A DNA stretch of 64,000 bases from Methylosinus sp. C49 (GTDB taxonomy: Bacteria; Pseudomonadota; Alphaproteobacteria; Rhizobiales; Beijerinckiaceae): positions 1 through 64,000 of the forward strand of contig NZ_AP022333.1 in assembly GCF_009936375.1 (NCBI RefSeq). The letters run 5' to 3'. The notes under the pieces were generated by a model that did no database searches, was not told where the DNA came from, and was given only the letters and a program-made list of their open reading frames with translations. Positions 42,785 through 53,400 of this stretch are shown one piece after another. Positions within the stretch are counted from its first letter, which is position 1. The number at the start of each line of letters is the position of its first letter. The translations under genes and the position numbers were made by a program.

Positions 42785-45022
42785 TCATGCGGCCGCGCCA
42801 GCGGCATCGCACGCGCGACGTTGATCGCACCATTGCGTCCAGAGACGAGACAATTCTTTCGAGAGATTCTGTCCGAAGCGGAGCTGATCGTTCAACGGCG
42901 AGGCCGCGACCTTGTCGCGCAGGCCAGCGCGCAAGGCCGCGAGATCCTGAGGCCGCTTCGCCCAATCGACGGCGAGCGCCACATAATCGTCGATCGAATA
43001 TGTGCAGAAATCTGCGAGCCCCGCGGCGGAAAGATGCGTCGCCGAATGGCGGCCGGCGAATGTGTCGCCGACGAAAGTGACTGTCGGAACGCCCATCCAC
43101 ATGGCTTCGAGCGTGGTGACGCCGCCGGAATAGGGAAAGGGATCGAGCGCCAGATCGACCCTGTTCGCATAGGCGTCGAGCAATATGGGCTGCTCGGCGC
43201 CGCCGACGAGCTCGACATGCTCACGCAACAGGCCGCCCTTCTCGAGAACGTCGTAGAGCGCCTTCTGCGTGGCGCTCTCGTTCAGACCGCCATAGACCAT
43301 GAGGATGCGCGCGCCGGGAACCTGCTCGATGATGCGCGACCAGGCGCGCCCGACCTCTGAATTGATCTTGGCCGGGCGATTGAAGCAGCCGAAGGTGATC
43401 GCGCCCTTCTCGAGCGCCGGTAGCGGCGCCACCTCCGGCGCATCGGTCGGCGGATGATAGCAGACGTAGCAATCGGGCAGGCGGATGACCGGCTCCGCGT
43501 AAAATTCGTCGTCCTGCGGCGGAATTTCGACCGGATCGGCGATCACGCCATCATAGGTGTCGAGGCCGATGGTGCCGACATAGCCTGCCCAGCTCAATTG
43601 GATCGGCGCCGCGCGCTGCGCGAAGACGGAGAGGCGATTGCCGGCTGTATGTCCTGCGAGATCGAAGAGAATGTCGATTTTGTGCTCCTCGATCAGCGCA
43701 GAGAAACCCGCATCGTCGAGATCGGACACGTCGCGCCAAAATTTTCCGGCGGCCTTGAAGCGCTCGCTGAAATCATCATCCTCGCGCTTCCTGTCGGTCT
43801 TGTAACAGAAAATTTCATAACCGATGGCCGCGAGCTGCTCGAAGGCCCGCAGCGTGAGAAAGGCCGCCGCATGCCGGTGCATGTCGGCGGAGACGAGGCC
43901 GATACGCGGCCTGCGCGTCGGATCTGGATCATTGGCGAAAGCGAATTTGTCGCGTGGCGCCGCCGGACGATAAAGCGCCGCCCATCTCTTATGCGCCTCG
44001 AGCAAATCCCGCTTGGTGACGCCCGGATAATGCTGCAAGGCGAACAGCAGCGTGCCGGCGACTTGGGCGCTTTCGGGCTTGAGCTCGCCGGCGCGTCGAT
44101 ATGCGGCGACCGCCTCGTCGATGCGCCCCTGTCCGAGCAGGCCGAAACCGCGGCCGACATAGGGCTCGGCTTGCAGAGGATCGAGCTCGATGGCGCGATC
44201 GACATATCGGAGGCCGGCCTCGAAGAGACGGTGATTGATGAGGAAATTGCCATAGACATATTGCGGCAGCGCGATATCCGGCGCCACTTTCGCCGCCATC
44301 TCGAACAGGCGCGCCGCCTGCTGCTCTCGCGCATTCGCGCCGAGGCTCATGCCGAGATCGAGCAAAGCACGATGGTTCTTGCTGTCCAGCGCGGCGGCGG
44401 CCTGCAGATCGTCGACGGCCTTGTCGTGCTCGCCCTCCATCGTGAGGGCGAGGCCGCGCATGCGATAGGCGTCCGCATAGGCGCCGTCGTAGGTCAGCGC
44501 GGAACTCAAGGCGATGATCGCGTCCTTGGGGCGACGCTCGGTCAGCAGCGCGAGGCCGAGGCTGAATTGCGCCAGCGGCAGATGCGGAATTCGCGCGAGG
44601 CCCCTCTGCAAAAAGGGAATGCCCTGCCGGGTGCGCCCCGTCCGCGCGAGACAAGTGCCGATCTCGGTCAAGGAGGGCGCGTGTTCCGGCGTCACCTCCA
44701 ATTCGAGCTGAAACGCGCCGATCGCCTCGTCGAAGCGATCATGACGGCACAGAGCGACGCCATGCACATAATGATAGTTCGGCTGATCGGGCGCGCAGCG
44801 CGCGGCCTCCTCGAAAAAGCGCAGCGCCTCGCGCCAGCGGTCGGCGCGCGCGTGCTCGACGCCGCGCGCATATTGCTTGCGCGCGCGCGCGAGCTGCGCG
44901 GGCGGCGTCGGCGCCATGACCTCGTTGCGGGCGGCGGGCGTGACGGGACGAAAGGCCCCGAGCTCCATGCGCGCCTGCGCGCGATAGGTCGGCGGCTGGA
45001 AAAAGCCTGGAGTTTCGGCCAT
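42785..45022 (-). CDS. SPINDLY/OGT-type TPR glycosyltransferase (GT41)
   Basis: 745 residues. The N-terminal half (about 30-340) is a TPR superhelix. The C-terminal half is a GT41 catalytic domain: RIGLVSADMHRHAAAFL contains the His equivalent to the OGT catalytic-region His, FGCFNRPAKINSEVG the conserved Lys that contacts UDP, then DPFPYSGGVTTLEAMWMGVP and TFAGRHSATHL. It would add a sugar to Ser/Thr of proteins in the cytoplasm. GGGAG precedes the ATG. It is divergent from the DING-like secreted protein and near the giant adhesin, both rich in Ser/Thr; they are candidate substrates by context only. Confidence 0.9.
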   Translation of the reverse strand: MAETPGFFQPPTYRAQARMELGAFRPVTPAARNEVMAPTPPAQLARARKQYARGVEHARADRWREALRFFEEAARCAPDQPNYHYVHGVALCRHDRFDEAIGAFQLELEVTPEHAPSLTEIGTCLARTGRTRQGIPFLQRGLARIPHLPLAQFSLGLALLTERRPKDAIIALSSALTYDGAYADAYRMRGLALTMEGEHDKAVDDLQAAAALDSKNHRALLDLGMSLGANAREQQAARLFEMAAKVAPDIALPQYVYGNFLINHRLFEAGLRYVDRAIELDPLQAEPYVGRGFGLLGQGRIDEAVAAYRRAGELKPESAQVAGTLLFALQHYPGVTKRDLLEAHKRWAALYRPAAPRDKFAFANDPDPTRRPRIGLVSADMHRHAAAFLTLRAFEQLAAIGYEIFCYKTDRKREDDDFSERFKAAGKFWRDVSDLDDAGFSALIEEHKIDILFDLAGHTAGNRLSVFAQRAAPIQLSWAGYVGTIGLDTYDGVIADPVEIPPQDDEFYAEPVIRLPDCYVCYHPPTDAPEVAPLPALEKGAITFGCFNRPAKINSEVGRAWSRIIEQVPGARILMVYGGLNESATQKALYDVLEKGGLLREHVELVGGAEQPILLDAYANRVDLALDPFPYSGGVTTLEAMWMGVPTVTFVGDTFAGRHSATHLSAAGLADFCTYSIDDYVALAVDWAKRPQDLAALRAGLRDKVAASPLNDQLRFGQNLSKELSRLWTQWCDQRRACDAAGAAA

Positions 45023-45353
45023 TTCACAAATCTCCCGGAAGATCGATCAATCGAATGATTGACGAAATATAAAGAGGCTCTGCGTTCGTCGCGACTCCTT
45101 TTTGCCAAAAAATCCGTAATTATTTTCTTCGCGATCGACCGGATTTGGCCGTCTATAGGGTGTAAGGCGGCGCAATAGCGACAAAGGACGAGAAAAGAGG
45201 CTGGGCGTACTAAGTATCAACTACGCCTCTATATCATCTACTTGTCGGACAACTGTAACAAGAACGTCATTTTTGAACAGGGATCGGGCGGCCTCCGTCG
45301 AGGAGGCCGACCCTTTCGCGCGGCCCTACGCAATGATCCATTAGGAGAAGCAC
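45023..45353. other. Divergent intergenic region, glycosyltransferase / DING-like gene
   Basis: 331 bp without a gene. It contains the candidate Pho box (45242-45270), a leader hairpin GGCCTCC/GGAGGCC (45290-45308), and TAGGAGAAG directly ahead of the DING-like ATG. Confidence 0.6.
45242..45270 (+). promoter_or_regulatory. Candidate triple Pho-box repeat upstream of DING-like gene
   Basis: TTGTCGG, CTGTAAC and ACGTCAT occur at an exact 11-nt period, matching the CTGTCAT half-site at 4, 5 and 5 of 7 positions. The last repeat ends 83 bp before the start codon. PhoB control is inferred from this and from the gene product. Confidence 0.45.
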
Positions 45354-47075
45354 ATGTCTGCTCTTTCTTTCAGCAAAGCTCTGCGTAACGGGAGCTCCGC
45401 TCTCGCGCTTTCGACCATCGCGTTGATCGGCGCCCAGCCGGCCCTCGCCACCGACGGCATCTTCGGCGGCGGCAGCACGCTCGCCTCGCTCGCGGAGCGC
45501 CAGCTCAGCGCCGGTTACTACACCGCTTCTGGCTCGAGCGTTCTCCTCCTCTACGCCGGCATCGGCAGCGGCTCGGGCCAGCGCGTCTATATCTCCAACG
45601 ACCCGTCGCAGGGCTTCCGCGGCGCCGGCCTGGATCCGGCCGCCAATCCCGACTATACTCTCGGTTTCACCTCCTACCCCTATCCGCGCATCGACTTCGG
45701 CGCGAGCGATTCTCCGCTCCCCTCGAATTTCGTGACCGGCTACACCACCACCGTCTATCTCTGGGACCAGATCAACCACACGACAGCGGCCAATGGCTCG
45801 ACGAGCTTCCCAACGGCCGACGTCGGTGATCCGATCCAGCTGCCGCTGTTCGAGGCGCCGGTCGCCGTCGCCGTCAATCTGCCGGCGGTCGATCAGTCCA
45901 CGGGCACGACCGTCGCCGGCGGCACGACCTGGACGATCAAGTCCCAGTTCTCCACGACGGCCGCGGGCGGACGCATCCAGCTCTCGACTGCGCAGATCTG
46001 CGCGATCTTCTCCGGCCTCGTGACGGATTGGAGCTCCACCGCCACCATCCCGACGCTCTCGAGCACCGGTGTGGCGGGCACGGAAGGCTTCGCCGACGCC
46101 AACACCTGGCACGCCGCCAGCACGGCCGGCACGCCGGGCACGGGCGGCGGCACGGCCTACGCCAGCGCCAGCACGCCGATCACCATCGTCTATCGTTCGG
46201 ACGGCAGCGGCACCAGCTTCATCTTCACCAACTATCTGAAGACGGTCTGCCCGCTGCTCGACCCGAGCAACTCCTACGGCTATGTGTCGATCTTCTCGAC
46301 GAGCGCCCTGCCGAACAACAACTTCACGCAGCTCATCAACAAGGTGACGGCCTATGGCCGCAGCCTCAACACGACCGGCGCCGACGGCAGCGATGCGGTC
46401 GCGGCGGCGATCGGCAACACCTCGGCGAACTACGGCTATATCGGCTATCTGAGCAACGACTTCGTCGCGCCCTATAATCCGTCCACCGCGACGACGATCC
46501 CACACGCCGCCAGCCTGCAGAACGACTATCAGCGTTCTGCCGGCGTCACCCACCCCGGCGTGTCGTCGACCAACTTCATCGCGGCGACGCCGGCGAGCGC
46601 CGATGCGGCTTGGGGAGTTCTCTCGCTGCCGGCCAGCGCGAACTTCGCCGACTGGAACGTCTATGCTCAGACCTTCCCGGCGACCACCTATCTGCCGGGC
46701 ACCGGCGTGTCGGTCGACATCACCGGTCGCTCGAAGCTCCCGCTGGCGCCGGCGACGGATGCTTATTCCCTGGTCGGCACGGCCTATCTCTATGTCTATA
46801 GCTGCTACGGCGTCGGCCGGGATTCCACTCCCGCCGCGACCCGCGTTTCCGATCTTCTGGGCTATCTGAAGTGGCACTATGGTCTGACGGCGGGCAACGC
46901 CGCGACGATTACCGCCAACAACGGCTTCAAGGCTCTGTCGACTGGGGCCGGCAGCTGGGCCCAGAAAATCGGCGACACTTATCTCGGAACGGCGGCCAGC
47001 TCGGCGACGATCACCGCCTACGACGGGTTCTTCACCGACGGTTGCGCGAGCGTGAGCGGAACCGGCGCGCAATAA
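45354..47075 (+). CDS. Secreted PstS/DING-like phosphate-binding protein
   Basis: 573 residues with TAGGAGAAG 3 nt ahead of the ATG. The signal peptide (about 1-32) ends in ALA, and the mature protein begins TDGIFGGGSTLAS, very like the DINGGG(A/S)TL start of DING proteins. YRSDGSGTSFIFTNYL matches the phosphate-binding loop of PstS. The protein is unusually long and rich in Ser, Thr, Gly and Ala compared with PstS (about 320-370 residues). It has a strong terminator and no pstCAB genes nearby, so an extracellular phosphate scavenger exported by the T2SS fits better than an ABC transporter subunit; that is inferred from DING proteins of the Hxc system. Confidence 0.85.
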   Translation: MSALSFSKALRNGSSALALSTIALIGAQPALATDGIFGGGSTLASLAERQLSAGYYTASGSSVLLLYAGIGSGSGQRVYISNDPSQGFRGAGLDPAANPDYTLGFTSYPYPRIDFGASDSPLPSNFVTGYTTTVYLWDQINHTTAANGSTSFPTADVGDPIQLPLFEAPVAVAVNLPAVDQSTGTTVAGGTTWTIKSQFSTTAAGGRIQLSTAQICAIFSGLVTDWSSTATIPTLSSTGVAGTEGFADANTWHAASTAGTPGTGGGTAYASASTPITIVYRSDGSGTSFIFTNYLKTVCPLLDPSNSYGYVSIFSTSALPNNNFTQLINKVTAYGRSLNTTGADGSDAVAAAIGNTSANYGYIGYLSNDFVAPYNPSTATTIPHAASLQNDYQRSAGVTHPGVSSTNFIAATPASADAAWGVLSLPASANFADWNVYAQTFPATTYLPGTGVSVDITGRSKLPLAPATDAYSLVGTAYLYVYSCYGVGRDSTPAATRVSDLLGYLKWHYGLTAGNAATITANNGFKALSTGAGSWAQKIGDTYLGTAASSATITAYDGFFTDGCASVSGTGAQ

Positions 47076-47099
47076 AAACTATCGATCTCGATCGAACCG

Positions 47100-47132
47100 C
47101 CGGACGCGCCGAAAGGCGCGCCCGGTTTTTTT
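47100..47132 (+). terminator. Strong intrinsic terminator after DING-like gene
   Basis: CCGGACGCGCC, GAAA loop, GGCGCGCCCGG, then seven T residues. It begins 25 nt after the stop codon, a textbook rho-independent terminator. Confidence 0.95.
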
Positions 47133-47390
47133 GCGACGGGATTCTTTCCGGCGATCGCGTTTTCGACCGTCTCCGCTTTCGGCGCGGCGAGCCGGCCCTT
47201 GCCTGTTAGACGAGACGTCGCCGGCAGCATGTTTTTCGGTTAGCAAAGGAACGCTTTAGAGAGATTCGGTCGATCGCGCCGGCCTGCTCCCGATCAGGCG
47301 AGCGGCTTCTCGCCTCTTCTCATGCCCTGCATTCTCATGCTTCGACAAGCGAGCCTTCACGCTCGCTCGGAGCCGCGTGCGCGTTGGCGG
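47133..47390. other. Gap between convergent DING-like and adhesin genes
   Basis: No gene is supported. The small frames here are not domain-like. The stretch separates the terminator of the plus-strand gene from the hairpin after the giant minus-strand gene. Confidence 0.5.
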
Positions 47391-47412
47391 GTCGATCCGG
47401 GTTCGGATCGAC
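47391..47412 (-). terminator. Hairpin after giant adhesin gene
   Basis: A perfect 9-bp stem GTCGATCCG / CGGATCGAC with a 4-nt loop starts 11 nt past the stop of the minus-strand gene. There is no T-run, so terminator function is inferred from its position. Confidence 0.5.
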
Positions 47413-47422
47413 GCCGCGCGGC

Positions 47423-50400
47423 TCACCTCGAGCGCCGCGCCCTGTCGCTCTGCGAGCCGGCGCCATTCGCCGGCGGCGGCGTCTCAGGCGAACCCGAGCC
47501 GGCGCTCGTCGGCGTCACGCTCGCGCCGCCGCCCGCCGGAGTGTCTCCGTGATCGGAGCCGCCATAGCCCAGCACCTCGACGGTGATGATCGAGGGCGTG
47601 TCGGAGCCTCCGGCGCCAGCCTGCGGCGTCGCCACCGCCTTGGCCGCCGCGCCCGCTGTGTTGGAGGCCGAGGTCAGCGCGCCGACATTCGGCCCTGTCG
47701 TCACCGTCGTCAGGCCAGAGACGCTTCCGCCCACTTGCGCATTATAGGCGTTGGTGACCCGTTGCGCGACAATGGTGAGGTTGCCCGCCGCCCGCACGCC
47801 CGCCGCGCCCAGATCCACCGTGCCCTTCGGCGCGGAGAGAAAGGCGTTGGAAAGGCTCGGGTCCTGCGTCGGCAGGGTGACGATGGCGCCGATGCCCGCG
47901 CCGGTCACGAGACCCTGCGGATTGACCGAGCAATAGCCGGCGATGTAGTTGCAGACCTCGCTCAGCACCGGATTGGCGACATAGGTCTTCGGCCCGGAGC
48001 CGGCATTTATGTCGCCATTGCCGCTGAATATCTCCACATTGCCGCCCTGCTGCGTCATGATGCGGCTCTGATTCACCAGCACGGTCTGATCCGTGTAGAT
48101 GCGGATCGAGCCGCCGCGCAAAGTCAATATGCCTTCCTGATTGGGCTTCAGATTATCGCGGCCGGCCGAGCCGACGCGAATGCCGCCATTGGGTCCGATG
48201 ATATTGATGTCGCCGCCAGCCTGCGTCTCGACCAGCGAGAAGGGCATGACGAGCCTTCCGATCGCCGAAAGGTCGGAGCCGCCGCTGCCGTCATTCGCAT
48301 AGCCGAGTCCATTGGGGAAGAGCGTTCCGATCGCCTCATAGGCGCGGCCATATTTGCCGTAATAGTCGCTCGCGGAATTGCGATAATCCGTCACCACCTG
48401 CGTGAGGAATTGCAGGAAGGCCTTGTCGACGAGGAGATGCTGATGCGTCTCGTCGAGAGTCTGGAAGCTCGCCCAGGCCTGATCGCGCGACTGGCCGAGG
48501 CTCGCGGCGATGAAGGCGAGGAAATCTATGCCGCTCGTTCCCGCCGAGGCGGGATCGACATAGGCGGAGATCGCCGAGGCGTAATCGACGCCCTTGGCGA
48601 TCCCATAGAGCATGGTGATGTCCGCGCCTTCTTCCGGCAGATAGTTCTTCAGCGTCGCGAGCTGGCCGCCCGCTTTCCCGCCGCCCGAGCCATTGCCGAT
48701 CGTGTTGACGCTGAAGGAGGCAAAAGTGCCGCTTCCCAGCGGCTTGCGAATATTGCGTCCGGCCTCGATGAGCAGCGCGCCCGGGCCGTAGAGATAATAG
48801 TTGCCAGAAAGATCGCGGCCGGCGACGACGCTCGTCACATCCGCATCGGTGAAATTGAGACCGGTGAAGGTGAACGTGCTGTCGCCAATGTCGCGACCCA
48901 CCAGAATTTGCGCCGGCCGCTCGACGGTGAGAGTTCCGTCGAGATTCCCGCCCGCGCTGACGAGGATCGGATCGCTGTTCGTCAGCTCCGTCGAAGCGAG
49001 CGTGTAGAAGGAAACGCCGAGCGGATTGACGTATCCGCCGACACTGCTGTCGATCGCCCTCGGCGTCGGAGCGCCCACGGTAAGAGTGATATTGATCGAG
49101 CCCGCCGCCGCGAGCGTCAAGCTCGCTGTGTTGTGTCCCAGGCTGTCGGTGGGATAGGCAAGGATCGTCCCGCCGCCTACGGTGATATCCCCCAGCAGCG
49201 CCGCGATTTCGAGGCTCGGCGGCAGCAGAGAAGTGGTGACCGAGTTCATCGCATTCACGTCGCCGGTAAGGCTTACGAGCGAGAGGCCCGCCTGCGCGCC
49301 ATAGCTGGTGAAGACATTGCCCGAATAGGACCCCGGCAGGTAGCTGCTGGGGGTCAAGCTCGGAAGCCTTCCTCGCGTCGCCGTCGTCGGATCGAGCAGC
49401 GTCCCGAGCGTGAGATCGCCCTTGGCGATAACGGAAATATAGCCGTCCTGCGCGGCGAGCAGCAGCGGATAGAGGGCGGCGTCCTTTGCGCTGGTGATCG
49501 GATTGTCGGCGGTCTGCTGCACGTCGCCGCCGACCTCGATGAGGCCCGCGCCGCGCCCGACCAGAAAGGCGCTGGAGTTGAGATCGCCGCCCGCCTGCAC
49601 GAGCAAATTGCCGCCGCCGTAATAAATGGCGTGAGCCGGATTGGCGGCGGTGAAGCCGCCGGCGACGATCATCGTCTCCGGCAGAGAGGCGGAAATATCG
49701 ATGATGTCGCGGCCGGCCCGCAGCGTGATGTCGCCGCCGCCGAGCGCGCCGAAATTCTGGAAGAAGGTCGCATAATTGATCCAGGCCGCCGTCTGGCAGG
49801 CGGCGGCGCCGGTCGCCGCGCAGCCGGAGAAGGGCGTGCTGTCGCCGTCCGACGAGCCGTAATGAATGAGCCAGTCGGCCCAAGTCTCGCTCTCCGTCGC
49901 CGCGGCGACGCCGATGATGGAGCCTCCGGCATTGACGACGATCGATCCGCCGCCTGTCCCCCAGGCCGGCGTCGAGACCAGCCCGTTGGGATTGGCGTTA
50001 TAGGCGCTCGCCAGGGTCGGCGCGTTAAAGTCGGCGGGCGTCGTCGTTGCGGCGCCCGCCGTATAGACGGCGCCTTGAACGATCGGATCGGCGAACTCGA
50101 CATTGCCGGCCGCCGTCAGCGTGATCGATCCCGTGCCGGTCCGCAGGATGGTGGGAACATTGATGGTCACAGTCGTCGTGTTGGGCGCCGCGAAAGTGTA
50201 ACTATAAGTCGAATGCCCATCGATGACGATGCTGGCGGTCGGCGCTTTGGGGTCGATCGCGCCGCTCAGCGCGACGACGGCGTTGGGATCGACGGAGGAG
50301 GCGCCGCCCACACCGAAATAGGCGCCGGCGACGAAATCATAGGACGAGCTCGCCCCGAAGCTCGCCGGCATGAGGCTCGCCGCCGAGGTCGTGTTGTAAT

Positions 50401-53400
50401 CCTTGATCGTCACCGCATTGCCCAAACTATCCGTCGTGACATTGCTGGCGGGATTATTGGCGATGGCGTTGGCGGGGCCCGGCTGGGCGCTCGAGGCGAG
50501 GACGATCGGCGGCGTTTCCGAGGTGGTGGGAAGATAGGGCAGAACGGCGAGCCACAGGGCGGTCTTGCCGGTCGTATTCGCGGCGCTGCCGGTCACATTG
50601 CCCGGCTCGACCTTGTTGCCGTTGTAAAAAAGTATAAAATTGTAGTACACGGAAGATGTTCCCGTGGCGTAGTTGGTCACATAGTCGGTTGTGAATTGCG
50701 ATGCAGTCTCGGTCGCGCCGCCGGAATAGACACTGCCGTAGACCGGCGGTATGGGCGCGAGAATGGTCGAAGGATAGGTCCTCGGATCGACGCTGCTGTT
50801 GACCGGCGCTTGGCTATATATGCCATAGTAGGTCTTGAGATATGTCGCCAATGCGGCGGAGTAGGTTTTATAGGCGGAGGCGTAATTGGCGTAGCTCGTA
50901 TAATGGGTCGGATTATTGTCGAAATTGGTCAGATTTTGCGTTGTTCCATTCGACGAGCTTGCCGGCGTCGAGAATGTCTGGGTCGCCTCGTTCGCGATGC
51001 CTGCGACGCCGGTGACATAGCGCGAGCCCACATAAAAGGTGTTATAGGCGGCCACATAGGCGGCGTAGGATGAATAATGAGTGGGATCATTGTCGAATGT
51101 GCCGGAGCCAGAGGCGTTGGTCGTGATATAGAGCGAGCTCGCGCCGCGACCGAGAATGTTGATATAGGGAATCGTCGTATTCGCATAGTAATAGTAATAC
51201 TGCGCATACCATGTATTTTGCGCGACCGTGCCATAGGAAGACGGAAACACGGTGGGGGGTGCATAGATGGATGTCATCCCCGGCATATAGGCGGCCGTCC
51301 CGTACAGGTTCCTGCTCGCGTACCGGGTCGTCGCCAGAGCGAGAGATGGATCGTTGCTGGCCAGGCTGCTCGCCACCGCGGCCGCGAAGAACGGATCGCT
51401 AGTTTCATAGAAGCCGTCGCTGATCGTAGCGTTCAGCTGGATATTATTCGCGGCCCGCAACGTCAGCACGCCCGGCTCGCCGCCATTGGTCGTCCTGTAA
51501 TAGAGCGAGAAGGCGTTCGTCGCCGTATTGTAGACGCCGGCGCCGAGGTTCCAATTGGAGGCGACGGTCACATTGCCGCCATTGATGCTGCTGGACGGAT
51601 TGACGAGATCGACCTCCGGCCGCAGATGCAGGGAGGTCGAGGGCAAGGCCGTCGCCGGTCTGTCGCCGACCTGCAATTTGGCTTCCGCGAAATCGGCCGC
51701 CACCGCCGCCGCATTGCCGCTGAACGGATTCTCGACGAAATTGAGCAGCGTGTTCTGATAAAAGCCGACATGCGGCAGATAGGCGCCGCTGGCCGGCGCC
51801 GCATATGTCGAAGTGGGATAGAGGCCGGACGTCGCCGAGATGATCTGCGCGCCCGCTCCGCTGAAGAAGCCCGCCGGATCGATGATCCCGTCGAAATGCT
51901 GCTGCATCTGCGCCTTTTGCGCCGCCGTCAGCGCATTATATTGCGCGACGGTCGTGATCGAGCCGCAGCCTCCCGAAATGAGCGGGCAGGAATCGGTCGT
52001 GCTCCACACGGCGAAAGCATCGAGGACCACGCCCTGGCCGCTGGCGTTCCCACTGGAGTCCGCATTGGTGACGACAGTGCCCTTGAAGCTTACATTGACG
52101 TTATTGTTCGTCAGGATCGGCGCGCGCACGACGACGACGCCGCCGGTATTGTCGACATTGTCTCCACCAGGACCGCCGCTCACGTCGAAGATCGCGCCGC
52201 TCTCCACCTTGACGGCGCCTGAGCCCGGCACATTCTCGTAGCCATAGGTCGCATTCAGCGCGCCATCCGTGGCGCCCGTCGTGCCGAGGGTGATCGTGCC
52301 GCCGCGCTGGCTCTGCGCGCTTTCGCCATTGGCGTAGCCCGGATCGTCCTTTTCCGCCGCGACATAGTGGGCGTCCAGCTTCGCTCTGGACCGGATGATG
52401 ACGCCCGTGGCCCCGGGATCGGTCGCGGCCAGCGTGGTCGTTCCGGCGCCGTAGAGCGAGATGCCGCCGCCTGTCGGCCCGCTGGCGTCGATCGTTCCAT
52501 TGACGATGACGCTGCCCTGATTGGCGACGAGCAGCACCTCGGTCGAACTCAGCGTCGCGCCCATCGGCACGACGATGTCGCCCGGCTGATAGATCGCGGC
52601 CGCGAAGCGGCTGGTGAAGCCGCCCCACGGAAGATCGCCGACGATGGTCCCGGTGCTGAGCACGAAAGCTCCGCCCGCGTCCTTATAGGCCGCCGAGCCG
52701 TCGAGCGTTCCCTGAAGCGTCGTCGTCCCATCATTGGCGGTCGTGATATAAATTCCGCCCGCATAGCCGTTGCCCGAAGATCCGTCGGCATTTTTGGCAG
52801 CCGAGACGTCCACCTTCGCGCCGCTCGCGATCGTCACATTTCCTTTCTGCGAGACGAGCTTCACCACGCCGCCGGGCGAATATTCCGTGCTGGCGCCGAG
52901 CACGATACGCGTGCCCGCGGCGTTTACGATGGCGCCGTCGGCGAGAGTCACGTCGCCCGTCGTCGCGGTCAGCGACAAGGTTCCCGCCTGTACGGTGATC
53001 GCGCCCGAATCCGCGATGCTCGCGGCCGTCAGCGACAGGCTGCCGCCGATCTCTGTCGCATCGACGGCCGTCGCCGCTCCCGTCGAGACAATGCTCAGAA
53101 CGCCGCTCGTCGTCAGCGCCTGCGCCGAGCCGGAGACGGCGATGACATTGGGCGAGGAGAGGACGACATCGGCGACGCCCGAACCATTGCTCGCCGTCAG
53201 CGAGCCCGTTCCGGCGAAGCGGATCGCCTCTCCCGCCTGCAGCGCGATCGTCGAGAAGCCGTTCGCGGTCATCGTTCCGGCGCTCTGGGTGATCGTCTTG
53301 CTCGCGACGAGGGTCAGCTTTCCGTCGATTCCGATAAGTCCATTGGTCGTCGTCGAGGCGCTCTGCGTGTTCGTCAGCGTGATATTGGAGGCGTAGACGC

